From: Pseudomonas multiresinivorans
GTDB lineage: Bacteria; Pseudomonadota; Gammaproteobacteria; Pseudomonadales; Pseudomonadaceae
Assembly: GCF_012971725.1 (NCBI RefSeq)
Contig: NZ_CP048833.1
Location: 4,464,001 to 4,528,000 of the forward strand
DNA length: 64,000 nt
Reading direction: 5' to 3'
In this document: positions 9,801-16,478 of the stretch, one piece after another
Position numbering within the stretch: position 1 is the stretch's first letter
Layout: every line of letters starts with the position of its first letter
Position numbers and translations under genes: made by a program
Notes under the pieces: model-generated
Database searches by the model: none
Told to the model about the DNA's origin: nothing
Seen by the model: only the letters and a program-made list of their open reading frames with translations

Positions 9801-10281
9801 AGGTGAGCAGCCGAATCTCGAGCAGCCGCTGGGCGGCGGCCCGGACATCAACCTGCGCGTACCGGCGCTGATTCCGGAAGACTACCTGCCGGACGTCCAC
9901 GCCCGCCTGATCCTCTACAAGCGCATCGCCAACGCCGCCGACGAAGACGGCCTGCGCGAACTGCAGGTGGAAATGATCGACCGATTCGGCCTGCTGCCGG
10001 AGCCGGCGAAGAACCTGATCCGTCTGACTTTGCTGAAACTGCAGGCGGAAAAGCTCGGGATCGTGAAGGTAGATGCCGGCCCCCAGGGAGGCCGGGTAGA
10101 ATTCGCCACCGATACCTGCGTCGACCCGCTGGTGCTGATCAAGATGATCCAGAGCCAGCCCAATCGGTACAAATTCGAAGGGGCCACCCTCTTCAAATTC
10201 CAGGTGCCCATGGAGCGCCCGGAAGAACGATTCAATACGCTGGAAGCGCTGCTCGAGCGCCTCACGCCACAGACTCACTAA
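6817..10281 (+). CDS. mfd: Transcription-repair coupling factor Mfd
   Basis: 1154 residues. Mfd is an ATP-driven translocase that removes RNA polymerase stalled at DNA lesions and recruits UvrA. In order: a UvrB-like N-terminal region (residues 1-330), the RNA polymerase interaction domain with IDHGVGRYIGL (about 492), translocase motifs GDVGFGKTEVAMRA (Walker A, about 635) and IIDEEHRFG (DEEH at 736-739), a RecG-like TRG region with HQLRGRVGRSHHQAYAYLL, and the C-terminal autoinhibitory domain. The GTG start at 6817 follows an upstream GGAG. It diverges from the GAPDH gene and is followed 12 nt later by the CsiV-type gene, probably co-transcribed. Confidence 0.98.
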   Translation: MSVLRIPTLPTAAGKQSWGNLPGAALSLAIAEAAGPAKRFTLLLTADSQSAERLEQELRFFAPDLPVLQLPDWETLPYDVFSPHQDIISQRVAALYQLPELRRGVLVVPITTALHRLAPAKFLLGSSLVLDVGQKLDVEQMRSRFEAAGYRCVDTVYEHGEFAVRGALIDLFPMGSELPYRIDLFDDEIETLRTFDPETQRSIDKVESIRLLPAREFPLRKEAVTGFRGRFRERFDVDYRRCPIYQDLASGLTPAGIEYYIPLFFEDGETSTLFDYLPQDTQVFSLPGIETAAEQFWTDVRNRYEDRRYDPERPLLPPAEVFLPVEDCFARLKNWPRVVVSPEPIETGVGRERFPAEALPELAIEAKATEPLARLRQFIEQFDGRILFTAESAGRREVMLELLARLKLRPVEVEGWPGFLAHKDRLAITIAPMDEGLLLDADQGQPGIALVAESPLFGQRVMQRRRREKARDGGENVIKNLTELREGAPVVHIDHGVGRYIGLITLEIDGQNAEFLALQYADEAKLYVPVANLHLIARYTGSDDALAPLHKLGSETWQKAKRKAAEQVRDVAAELLDIYARRAARKGYAFKDPQVDYATFSAGFPFEETPDQQTAIEAVVADMLSEKPMDRLVCGDVGFGKTEVAMRAAFVAVHSGKQVAVLVPTTLLAQQHYNSFRDRFADWPVTVEVMSRFKSAKEVEGAIAQLAEGKVDIVIGTHKLLQDDVKFKNLGLVIIDEEHRFGVRQKEQLKALRSEVDILTLTATPIPRTLNMAVAGMRDLSIIATPPARRLSVRTFVMEEQKSVIKEALLRELLRGGQVYFLHNEVKTIEKCARDLAELVPEARIGIGHGQMNERDLERVMSDFYHKRFNVLVASTIIETGIDVPSANTILIERADKFGLAQLHQLRGRVGRSHHQAYAYLLTPPRKQMTPDAEKRLEAIANAQDLGAGFVLATHDLEIRGAGELLGDGQSGQIQAVGFTLYMEMLERAVKAIRKGEQPNLEQPLGGGPDINLRVPALIPEDYLPDVHARLILYKRIANAADEDGLRELQVEMIDRFGLLPEPAKNLIRLTLLKLQAEKLGIVKVDAGPQGGRVEFATDTCVDPLVLIKMIQSQPNRYKFEGATLFKFQVPMERPEERFNTLEALLERLTPQTH

Positions 10282-10293
10282 GGAACCCTGTGC

Positions 10294-10953
10294 ATGCGCC
10301 TGTTCCAACCCTTGCTGCTGTCGCTGGCGCTTCTCTCGCCAGCCGCTTTCGCCGAGCCTTACCAGGTGGAGCTGATCCTCTTCCAGCAGTCCGGCGACGC
10401 CGTGTTCGCCAGCCGCCCTGCGCCCGACGACTGGGCCAAGGGCGCGCAACCGCCGGGCCCGGACAGCTCGCGCCCCACCGCGATGGACGCTCAGGTCGCC
10501 AAGCTCAAGCAGAACGAAGGCTTCCAGGTGCTGATGCACAAGGCCTGGCGCCAGGAGATCGATGCCAACCCGGTGAAGGTTTCCCTGACCGAAGGCGCCC
10601 AACATGACGGCCACTTCCCGGTGGAAGGTACTGTCACGCTCAGCCAGCAACGCTTCGTGAATACCCAGACCGACTTCTGGATCAACCAGTTCGGCCAGGA
10701 CGGCCTGCTCGCCGCCAGCCAGCACATGGTCCAGGAAGCCAGCCTGAAGAACAGCGTACTGACCTACCTCGACCACCCGAGCCTGGGCATGCTGATCAAG
10801 GTCACCCCGCTCAACGCCAAGCCGGCCTCCGCTCCGCCGCCGGGCATGGAAGACGAGGCACCGACCGGCCCGGACGCGCCGCAGCAGCCGGCGCCGGCCG
10901 CTCCGGCAGACGGTGGCTTCGACGCCCCGCCACCGGCCCAGCCCGCGCAATAA
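10294..10953 (+). CDS. CsiV-family secreted protein
   Basis: 219 residues with a cleavable signal peptide (MRLFQPLLLSLALLSPAAFA|EPYQVELILF). The mature N-terminus YQVELILFQQ is typical of the CsiV family; in Vibrio, CsiV binds peptidoglycan and supports growth with D-amino acids. The last 45 residues are rich in Pro and Ala (PPPGMEDEAPTGPDAPQQPA) and probably disordered. The ATG at 10294 follows AAGGA at the end of mfd, so the two form an operon that closes with a strong terminator. A function in Pseudomonas is not established. Confidence 0.75.
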   Translation: MRLFQPLLLSLALLSPAAFAEPYQVELILFQQSGDAVFASRPAPDDWAKGAQPPGPDSSRPTAMDAQVAKLKQNEGFQVLMHKAWRQEIDANPVKVSLTEGAQHDGHFPVEGTVTLSQQRFVNTQTDFWINQFGQDGLLAASQHMVQEASLKNSVLTYLDHPSLGMLIKVTPLNAKPASAPPPGMEDEAPTGPDAPQQPAPAAPADGGFDAPPPAQPAQ

Positions 10954-10955
10954 CG

Positions 10956-10985
10956 AAAAAGCCCGGCAATCTGCCGGGCTTTTTA
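10956..10985 (+). terminator. Intrinsic terminator after mfd operon
   Basis: Perfect 8-bp stem GCCCGGCA/TGCCGGGC (10961-10968 and 10972-10979, 3-nt loop), preceded by AAAAA and followed by TTTTTATTTT, immediately after the CsiV-type gene. Confidence 0.93.
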
Positions 10986-10996
10986 TTTTGCTCTTC

Positions 10997-11080
10997 GTAG
11001 GAGCGAGCTTGCTCGCGAACCCGCAAGGCGCGGTGCCAAGCGGTTCGCGAGCAAGAACTAGGCGCCCCCCTCGCTCCTAC
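10997..11080. repeat. REP pair with interrupted right arm
   Basis: The left arm begins GTAGGAGCGAGCTTGCTCGC (10997-11016) and runs to 11020. The right arm is its inverse but split: GTTCGCGAGCAAG (11043-11055), a 14-nt insertion (11056-11069), then CTCGCTCCTAC (11070-11080). This is the common Pseudomonas REP family, non-coding, between two operons. Confidence 0.88.
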
Positions 11081-11089
11081 AGTATTGGC

Positions 11090-11827
11090 TCAGCTCACCA
11101 GCACGCGCCCCAGCACCTCGCGCACCTTGCCGATGCCTTCGTGCAGCGCCTGCTCGATCTCAGCCATCGTGATGATGCCGCTGGACTTGCCCGCCGCCGG
11201 GTTCACCACCAGCGACAGGCAGGCATACGGCAGATCCAGCTCACGTGCCAGCGCGGCTTCGGGCATACCGGTCATGCCGACGATGTCGCAGCCGTCGCGC
11301 TCCAGCTTGGCGATCTCCGCCACGGTTTCCAGGCGCGGTCCCTGAGTAGCCGCGTAGACACCATGGCTGCTGTACGCATGACCCAATGCCTGCAGTGCAG
11401 CGATCAGCTTCTGGCGCAGCGGCTCGTCGTAGGGATGGCTGAAGTCGATGTGGGTGACATGGTCGATGTCACCGGCAAAATAGGTGTGCTCACGGCCCCA
11501 GGTGTAATCGACGATCTGGTGCGGCACACACAGGTGACCACTCCCCATCGCAGCATGGATGCCGCCCACGGCGTTTACCGCGAGGATGGCCTCGGCGCCG
11601 GCCTGCTGCAGGGCCCAAAGGTTGGCGCGGTAGTTCACCTGGTGCGGCGGGAAACGATGCGGGTGTCCGTGGCGAGCCAGGAACAATACTTCGCGACCGG
11701 CGAACTCACCACGCTGGATGGCCGCCGAGGGCGCGCCGTAGGGCGTATCCAGCTCGATGGCGTCCTTCAGGGTCAACCCTTCCAGCTGGGTCAGGCCAGT
11801 GCCGCCGATGATGGCGTAAACAGTCAT
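11090..11827 (-). CDS. S-methyl-5'-thioinosine phosphorylase
   Basis: 245 residues of the purine nucleoside phosphorylase / MTA phosphorylase family. It starts YAIIGGTGLTQLEGL, with phosphate-binding residues also in LARHGHPHRFPPHQVNYRAN. The specificity region MTGMPEAALARELDLPYACL and VNPAAGKSSG match the P. aeruginosa enzyme PA3004, which was shown to cleave methylthioinosine rather than methylthioadenosine. It belongs to salvage of methylthio-nucleosides made by polyamine and homoserine lactone synthesis. The stop is at 11090 and the start at 11827. nagZ ends 9 nt upstream on the same strand, so the two are one transcription unit. Confidence 0.88.
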   Translation of the reverse strand: MTVYAIIGGTGLTQLEGLTLKDAIELDTPYGAPSAAIQRGEFAGREVLFLARHGHPHRFPPHQVNYRANLWALQQAGAEAILAVNAVGGIHAAMGSGHLCVPHQIVDYTWGREHTYFAGDIDHVTHIDFSHPYDEPLRQKLIAALQALGHAYSSHGVYAATQGPRLETVAEIAKLERDGCDIVGMTGMPEAALARELDLPYACLSLVVNPAAGKSSGIITMAEIEQALHEGIGKVREVLGRVLVS

Positions 11828-11836
11828 GGCAAATCC

Positions 11837-12835
11837 TTAATCGATCAGTTGTGCGGCGCGCAGCTCGCCGACGGCTTGTTGCCAACGCGGCAGCTGCTTG
11901 TATTCGATGCCCGGCCAGGCTTTGGCACGCATACGCCCAAGGCGCTGCGGTGCAGTGACCTTCATGCGCTGCAGGGCACTGAGGGCCAGCTCCGCGGAGG
12001 CGCGGTCATTGCACACCAGCCCCATGTCGCAGCCGGCAGTCAGCGCGGCCTCGATGCGGTTGGCGGCATCGCCGACCACATGGGCGCCGGCCATGGACAG
12101 GTCGTCACTGAAGATCACCCCGTCGAAGCCCAGCTCGCCGCGCAGGATGTCCTGCAGCCAGCGGCGGGAGAAGCCGGCCGGATTCGGATCGACCTGCGGG
12201 TAGATCACGTGGGCCGGCATCAGCGCATCCAGCTCGCCGGAAAGACGCTGGAACGGCACCAGGTCCACGGCGCGGATCTGCTCCAGCGTGCGCTCGTCCT
12301 CGGGAATCCCCACATGGGAATCGACTTCCGCCCAACCGTGGCCGGGGAAGTGCTTACCGGTAGAGGCCATGCCGGCGGCGCGCATACCACGGATGAACGC
12401 ACCAGCCAGCGCAACGGCACGCTCCGGATTGCCTTCGAAGGCGCGGCTGCCGACGACGGCGCTGCGCTGATGGTCCAGATCCAGTACCGGAGCGAAGCTC
12501 AGGTCGAGCCCCACCGCCAGCACCTCGGTCGCCATCAGCCAGCCGCACTGCTCGGCCAGCCGTTCGGCATTGGCGTTATCGGCGATGGCACGCATTGCCG
12601 GCAGGCGCAGGAAGCCCTGGCGCAGGCGCTGCACGCGGCCACCTTCCTGGTCCACGGCGAGCAGCAAATCGGGGCGCACCGCGCGGATGGCGGCCATCAA
12701 CTCGCGCACCTGGCGCGGCGACTCGATGTTGCGGGCGAAGATGATCAGGCCGCCGACTTCCGGCTGGCGCAGGATCTGGCGGTCCTCGGCGGTGAGCCAG
12801 GTGCCGCCGATGTCGAGCATCAGTGAGCCTTGCAT
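11837..12835 (-). CDS. nagZ: Beta-N-acetylglucosaminidase NagZ
   Basis: 332 residues, the standard length of Pseudomonas NagZ (glycoside hydrolase family 3). It removes GlcNAc from 1,6-anhydroMurNAc peptides in the cytoplasm during cell-wall recycling; the product controls ampC induction through AmpR. Visible motifs: GLIIFARNIESPRQV, VDQEGGRVQRLR (substrate loop), GKHFPGHGWAEVDSHVG (the KHFPGHG signature with catalytic His) and FSDDLSMAGA (Asp nucleophile). There is no signal peptide. The ATG at 12835 has AAAGGAA upstream. It lies between the YkuD-domain gene (upstream, 11 nt) and the phosphorylase (downstream), all on the minus strand. Confidence 0.97.
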   Translation of the reverse strand: MQGSLMLDIGGTWLTAEDRQILRQPEVGGLIIFARNIESPRQVRELMAAIRAVRPDLLLAVDQEGGRVQRLRQGFLRLPAMRAIADNANAERLAEQCGWLMATEVLAVGLDLSFAPVLDLDHQRSAVVGSRAFEGNPERAVALAGAFIRGMRAAGMASTGKHFPGHGWAEVDSHVGIPEDERTLEQIRAVDLVPFQRLSGELDALMPAHVIYPQVDPNPAGFSRRWLQDILRGELGFDGVIFSDDLSMAGAHVVGDAANRIEAALTAGCDMGLVCNDRASAELALSALQRMKVTAPQRLGRMRAKAWPGIEYKQLPRWQQAVGELRAAQLID

Positions 12836-12846
12836 GTACATTCCTT

Positions 12847-13371
12847 TCAATTCAATTGCGCCACACGCCACTCGGGGCAGGCGGCTTCTTCGATTCGGGC
12901 CGAGCAATGGAGGGGAACCCTGGGGAAGAGTTCCAGCAGGTCGTCGTTACGCAGGCGGACACAGCCATGGGACAGCGGCGTGCCCATGGGCTCGCAGTCC
13001 GGCGTACCGTGCAGGTAGATGTAGCGGCGGAAGGTATCGACCTTGCCCAACCGGTTGCGCCCCGGCTCGCAGCCGCTGAGCCAGAGGATGCGCGAGAGTA
13101 TCCAGTCGCGGCCGGGAAACGCCTCGTGAAGCTCGGCCGTCCAGGTCTCGCCAGTCCAGCGGCGCCCTTTCAGCACAGCACCTTTGGGCAGCCCGTCGCC
13201 AATGCGAGCGCGAATCTGGTGCAAGCCGCGCGGCGTACAGCCGGAACCGTTGCGCTCCCCCGCGCCATGGGCCGCGGTGGAGACTGGCATGCGCAAGACC
13301 AGGCGCCCCGCGGCAAAGCCGTAGAGCATCTGGTCAGCAAGGGAGATATGGAGAAGATCGAGATCAGCCAT
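12847..13371 (-). CDS. YkuD-domain protein without signal peptide (L,D-transpeptidase or L,D-carboxypeptidase)
   Basis: 174 residues. The YkuD catalytic signature is intact: YIYLHGTPDCEPMG then PLSHGCVRLRNDDLLELF, with the nucleophile Cys in SHGCVR. These enzymes form or cut meso-DAP-linked peptide bonds in murein. The N-terminus (MADLDLLHISLADQML) has no signal peptide or membrane anchor, so it is predicted cytoplasmic. It lies 11 nt upstream of nagZ on the same strand, which places it in muropeptide recycling. A cytoplasmic YkuD enzyme acting as an L,D-carboxypeptidase (ElsL) is known in Acinetobacter; a similar role here is inference. Confidence 0.85.
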   Translation of the reverse strand: MADLDLLHISLADQMLYGFAAGRLVLRMPVSTAAHGAGERNGSGCTPRGLHQIRARIGDGLPKGAVLKGRRWTGETWTAELHEAFPGRDWILSRILWLSGCEPGRNRLGKVDTFRRYIYLHGTPDCEPMGTPLSHGCVRLRNDDLLELFPRVPLHCSARIEEAACPEWRVAQLN

Positions 13372-13428
13372 GGCCGGCTACTGTAGCCGATCAGGCCGAT
13401 ACAGCCCAGCGCAAGGCCGGGCCCTGGA

Positions 13429-14145
13429 TCAAACCTTGGCGGGTGCCGGTGCGGTGCTGGATTTGGTGCGCGGCTTGAGCTGGGCGCCAGCCAGCGAAGG
13501 ATCGCTGACACCGCTGTCGGCGCGCATCCCGGCGGCCAGGAACGGCACCATCAGGCGCATCACCTGCTCGATCGAAGTGTTCACGCCGAAATCGTTCTCG
13601 GCCATGGCGCGCAACGCCTTGATGCCGGACATGCTGAACACCGCCGTACCCAGCATGAAGTGCACGCGCCAGAAGAGCTCCAGCGGCGGCAGACGCGGCG
13701 CGGACTCGTTCACCAGCAGCATATAGCGACGGAAAACCTTGCCGTAGACCTCTTCGAGGTACTTGCGCAGGTGCCCCTGGCTCTGGCTGAACGCCAGGCC
13801 CAGCAGGCGCATGAATATGGACAGGTCATTGCCGCTGCGCGGCTTGACGGCCATGGCCTGGATCACGAGCAGTTCGAGCAGCTCTTCCAGCGTGGCACGC
13901 GGCGCATCGGGCTTGGCCTGGCGGCGATCCAGTTCCTTCTCGAGGCTGGCGCAGAACGGGCCGAGGAAGCGCGAGAAGACCGCCTGGATCAGCGCCTTCT
14001 TCGAGCCGAAGTGATAGTTCACCGCCGCGAGGTTCACCCCCGCCTTGCTGGTGATCAGACGCAAGGAGGTTTCGGCGAAGCCTTTCTCCGCGAACAGCTG
14101 TTCCGCAGCATCCAGGATGCGTTCGACGGTTTCCGACTGGGCCAT
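13429..14145 (-). CDS. psrA: TetR-family regulator PsrA
   Basis: 238 residues. PsrA senses long-chain fatty acids, represses itself and fatty acid oxidation genes, and activates rpoS. The N-terminal TetR helix-turn-helix is clear: ETVERILDAAEQLFAEKGFA then LRLITSKAGVNLAAVNYHFG and SKKALIQAVF. The C-terminal ligand domain follows, ending in a basic, Pro/Ala-rich tail (LKPRTKSSTAPAPAKV). The ATG at 14145 follows GGAG. Two overlapping palindromes matching the PsrA motif lie 15 nt upstream of the start and cover the -10 region, consistent with autorepression. It diverges from lexA, as in P. aeruginosa. Confidence 0.95.
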   Translation of the reverse strand: MAQSETVERILDAAEQLFAEKGFAETSLRLITSKAGVNLAAVNYHFGSKKALIQAVFSRFLGPFCASLEKELDRRQAKPDAPRATLEELLELLVIQAMAVKPRSGNDLSIFMRLLGLAFSQSQGHLRKYLEEVYGKVFRRYMLLVNESAPRLPPLELFWRVHFMLGTAVFSMSGIKALRAMAENDFGVNTSIEQVMRLMVPFLAAGMRADSGVSDPSLAGAQLKPRTKSSTAPAPAKV

Positions 14146-14160
14146 GGCTACTCCGCCTGA

Positions 14161-14187
14161 CAAACACTTGTTTGAAACATACGTTTC
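14161..14187 (-). promoter_or_regulatory. Tandem PsrA operators on the psrA promoter
   Basis: Two palindromes share one base: CAAAC-ACTT-GTTTG (14161-14174) and GAAAC-ATAC-GTTTC (14174-14187). Both fit the published PsrA motif (G/C)AAAC-N2-4-GTTT(G/C) exactly. The distal one contains the psrA -10 element. Confidence 0.9.
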
Positions 14188-14205
14188 AGCGTCTTCTATT
14201 GTCAA
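14176..14205 (-). promoter_or_regulatory. psrA sigma-70 promoter
   Basis: On the minus strand, TTGACA (14200-14205), an 18-bp spacer and TATGTT (14176-14181). The -35 is a perfect consensus. The -10 lies inside the distal PsrA palindrome, so binding would block polymerase. Confidence 0.75.
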
Positions 14206-14335
14206 GCAAAGTGCGATGGATTGTTACCAATATCATGGCAATGCGACGAGAGACCTTATGTACAGCAAGACGCTTGCCAGCGTCCAAAGGTTACATGCAC
14301 GAACGTTCCACCGACAGCCGCGCCCAATAAAAGCA

Positions 14336-14363
14336 TTGCCAGCCGGCCATCACTGTATATAAT
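14336..14363 (+). promoter_or_regulatory. lexA-sulA sigma-70 promoter
   Basis: TTGCCA (14336-14341), 16-bp spacer, perfect TATAAT (14358-14363). The -10 lies within the first LexA box. Confidence 0.75.
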
Positions 14364-14387
14364 TCCAGCAACTGTATAAAAAGCCAG
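14353..14387 (+). promoter_or_regulatory. Two tandem LexA (SOS) boxes
   Basis: CTGTATATAATTCCAG (14353-14368) and CTGTATAAAAAGCCAG (14372-14387) both match CTG-N10-CAG, three bases apart. The first covers the -10, the second the start of the transcript. This is the expected autorepression of lexA with sulA as co-transcribed target. Confidence 0.93.
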
Positions 14388-14396
14388 AGTATGGAC

Positions 14397-15011
14397 ATGC
14401 TGAAGCTCACGCCGCGCCAAGCCGAGATCCTCGCCTTCATCAAACGCTGCCTGGAAGCCAACGGCTACCCGCCCACCCGCGCAGAGATCGCCCAGGAACT
14501 CGGCTTCAAATCGCCCAACGCCGCCGAGGAGCACCTGAAAGCCCTCGCCCGCAAAGGCGCCATCGAGATGACCCCGGGCGCCTCCCGCGGCATCCGCATC
14601 CCCGGCTTTGAGCCCAAGGCCGCCGCCAATGACGACGAATTGCCGATCATCGGCCGCGTCGCTGCCGGCGCGCCGATCCTCGCCGAGCAGAACGTCGACG
14701 ACACCTGCCGGATCAACCCCACCTTCTTCAATCCTCCAGCGGACTACCTGCTGCGTGTACGCGGCCAGAGCATGAAGGACGTCGGCATCATGGATGGCGA
14801 CCTGCTCGCCGTGCATGTCACCCGCGAGGCGCGCAACGGCCAGATCGTGGTCGCCCGCCTGGGTGAAGAGGTCACGGTGAAGCGCTTCAAGCGCGAGGGA
14901 AGCAAGGTCTGGCTGCTCGCCGAGAACCCGGAGTTCGCCCCCATCGAGGTGGACCTCAAGGAACAGGAACTGGTCATCGAAGGCTTGAGCGTCGGCGTGA
15001 TCCGTCGCTGA
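14397..15011 (+). CDS. lexA: SOS repressor LexA
   Basis: 204 residues, equal to P. aeruginosa LexA. It has an N-terminal winged helix (LTPRQAEILAFIKRC...TRAEIAQELGFKSPNAAEEHL) and a C-terminal S24 self-cleavage domain. The cleavage site is Ala90-Gly91 (RVAAGAPI), the catalytic pair is Ser125 (RGQSMKD) and Lys162 (EVTVKRF). I chose the second ATG (14397) over the one at 14391: it leaves room for an AGAG ribosome site and gives the family length. RecA filaments trigger cleavage after DNA damage. sulA follows 13 nt later. Confidence 0.97.
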   Translation: MLKLTPRQAEILAFIKRCLEANGYPPTRAEIAQELGFKSPNAAEEHLKALARKGAIEMTPGASRGIRIPGFEPKAAANDDELPIIGRVAAGAPILAEQNVDDTCRINPTFFNPPADYLLRVRGQSMKDVGIMDGDLLAVHVTREARNGQIVVARLGEEVTVKRFKREGSKVWLLAENPEFAPIEVDLKEQELVIEGLSVGVIRR

Positions 15012-15024
15012 ACAGGAGACAACC

Positions 15025-15498
15025 ATGCAGTACCCGCAGCCACAAAACCTGCCGCAACTCCCGCTGTTCCAGGAAGCACTCTGGGCGAGCGGTACTGCTC
15101 CCCTGCTCCCTGAACTACTGGAAGACGAGCCGGTTGCCGACGATAGCGCCTTCAGCGAGATTGCCCTGCGCGGGCTGCCCGGCCAGTGCCTGACGCTGCT
15201 GGCGCCGATGCTTCGTGGACTCAGCGAGGAAAGCGATTCCCGCTGGCTGACACTGATCGCCGCGCCGTCCAGCCTGACACCGGACTGGCTGCGCAAGGCC
15301 GGCCTGAACCGCGAACGCATCCTCCTGCTGCCTGCCCGCGATCAGGCCGCAGCACAGGCACTGGCCTGCGAAGCGCTGCGCCTGGGCAACAGCCATACGG
15401 TGGTGAGCTGGCTGAATCTCAGCGAAAACGCGCGCAGGCAGCTTTCCCGCGCCGCCGTTGCCGGCCAGGCGCAGAGCCTGAATATTCGCCTGGGATGA
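15025..15498 (+). CDS. sulA: Cell division inhibitor SulA
   Basis: 157 residues. SulA binds FtsZ and blocks septation during the SOS response. The recognisable core is GLPGQCLTLLAPMLRGLSEE..RWLTLIAAPSSL...WLRKAGLNRERILLLPARD, followed by LRLGNSHTVVSWL. The N-terminal 45 residues are variable, as is usual. AGGAGA precedes the ATG. The gene follows lexA by 13 nt with no promoter of its own visible, so the LexA boxes upstream of lexA control both. Confidence 0.93.
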   Translation: MQYPQPQNLPQLPLFQEALWASGTAPLLPELLEDEPVADDSAFSEIALRGLPGQCLTLLAPMLRGLSEESDSRWLTLIAAPSSLTPDWLRKAGLNRERILLLPARDQAAAQALACEALRLGNSHTVVSWLNLSENARRQLSRAAVAGQAQSLNIRLG

Positions 15499-15542
15499 TC
15501 TGAACAAGAAGCCTCGCCGCGAGCGCGGTGAGGCGGCAGAAC

Positions 15543-15782
15543 TCAGTGCAGGACGCGCGGACCTTCGTCTTCCATGCCCATGTCGCCACCTTCGGCAAGA
15601 CGACCAGCCATCTGCACACCAACATTGAACATCGCCTTGGCGATCTCGATGTGCTGGCCCTGCAGGAAGCCCTTGGCATCGGCGGAGAACTCCAAGGTCA
15701 CCAGCGCCTCCTCATCATCCGCACGACGTAGCACAATGCGCCCGTCAGGCAGCTCGACAATTTCCAGAAATGAGGTTGGCAT
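15543..15782 (-). CDS. Small conserved protein of unknown function
   Basis: 79 residues (MPTSFLEIVELPDGRIVLRR...). It is acidic, with no signal peptide, membrane segment or cysteine. A beta-rich start (EIVELPDGRIVLRRADD, EALVTLEFS) and an Ala-rich helix (HIEIAKAMFNVGVQMAGRL) can be seen. The ATG at 15782 has GGAGA 8 nt upstream; a longer frame to 15797 would lack one. Pseudomonas genomes carry it between sulA and topA. It converges on sulA with 44 nt between stops. No function can be assigned. Confidence 0.8.
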   Translation of the reverse strand: MPTSFLEIVELPDGRIVLRRADDEEALVTLEFSADAKGFLQGQHIEIAKAMFNVGVQMAGRLAEGGDMGMEDEGPRVLH

Positions 15783-15889
15783 AGCGAAGTTCTCCACAGC
15801 AGAACGCGTAGTGTAACAGCCACATCCGCTACGCCCTAGCCAAAGCGCGCATGGGCCGACCAGAAGGCCAGCACAGTGTGAAGCGGGAA

Positions 15890-16411
15890 TCAGAGCTCGG
15901 TGAGCGAAGCGCGGAAACGCAGCACCAGGTCCTTCAGGGCTTTGCGCCAGGCTTCCAGCTCTTCATTACCCAGTTCGTCCGGCGTCTCGTCGTCGACATT
16001 CACCGCCTGGATCAGCGGCTGGGTCGGATCGACCTTGGCTTTCTTCGGCTCGCTCGGGGGCTGGAACAGCGCAGCATAGGCGGCCAGCAGGCGACCCAGC
16101 CAGGCTTCGGGCGATTGCGCCAGCTCGACCATTTCGGCCAGCTCCGGGCTTGGAGCGGCGGCCAGCACCTCGGCATTCAGCAGCATATCGACGCGCGGCG
16201 CACCGGCCTGGGGCAGGCGGTAGTAGCCGGCGATCTCATGGGCCACGCCCAGCACGGCACCATAGAGATGGAACAGCGCCGATTCGCGCTCGGCCTGAAT
16301 GCGCGCCTGGGCATTCATCGCACGCGCCGTTTCGGCGCTGCGCCAGGCTTCCAGGGCAAGGCCGGCGAAGAACAGCTTCTGGTTGGTGCGGGTATAGAGT
16401 TCGTTCGCCAT
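15890..16411 (-). CDS. DUF6586-type conserved protein
   Basis: 173 residues, soluble and mainly helical (MANELYTRTNQKLFFAGLAL...). No catalytic motif is visible. A variable acidic region (SEPKKAKVDPTQP...NVDDETPDEL) separates the helical N-terminal part from the C-terminal helix LEAWRKALKDLVLRFRASL. The gene lies 67 nt downstream of topA on the same strand, as in other Pseudomonas. The start at 16411 is the first ATG after the topA end that gives the conserved MANELYTRTNQ start. Family name is from recollection; function unknown. Confidence 0.75.
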   Translation of the reverse strand: MANELYTRTNQKLFFAGLALEAWRSAETARAMNAQARIQAERESALFHLYGAVLGVAHEIAGYYRLPQAGAPRVDMLLNAEVLAAAPSPELAEMVELAQSPEAWLGRLLAAYAALFQPPSEPKKAKVDPTQPLIQAVNVDDETPDELGNEELEAWRKALKDLVLRFRASLTEL

Positions 16412-16478
16412 GACCGGGCCCTCTGCAGTCGACTTCGGCAGTATAAGCACGCCCCACCTCAGCGGGGCGCGCCTTCCA

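Noticed and set aside
7990..10950. 986-residue open frame on the minus strand
   Set aside because: Antisense to mfd and the CsiV-type gene; no domain recognisable.
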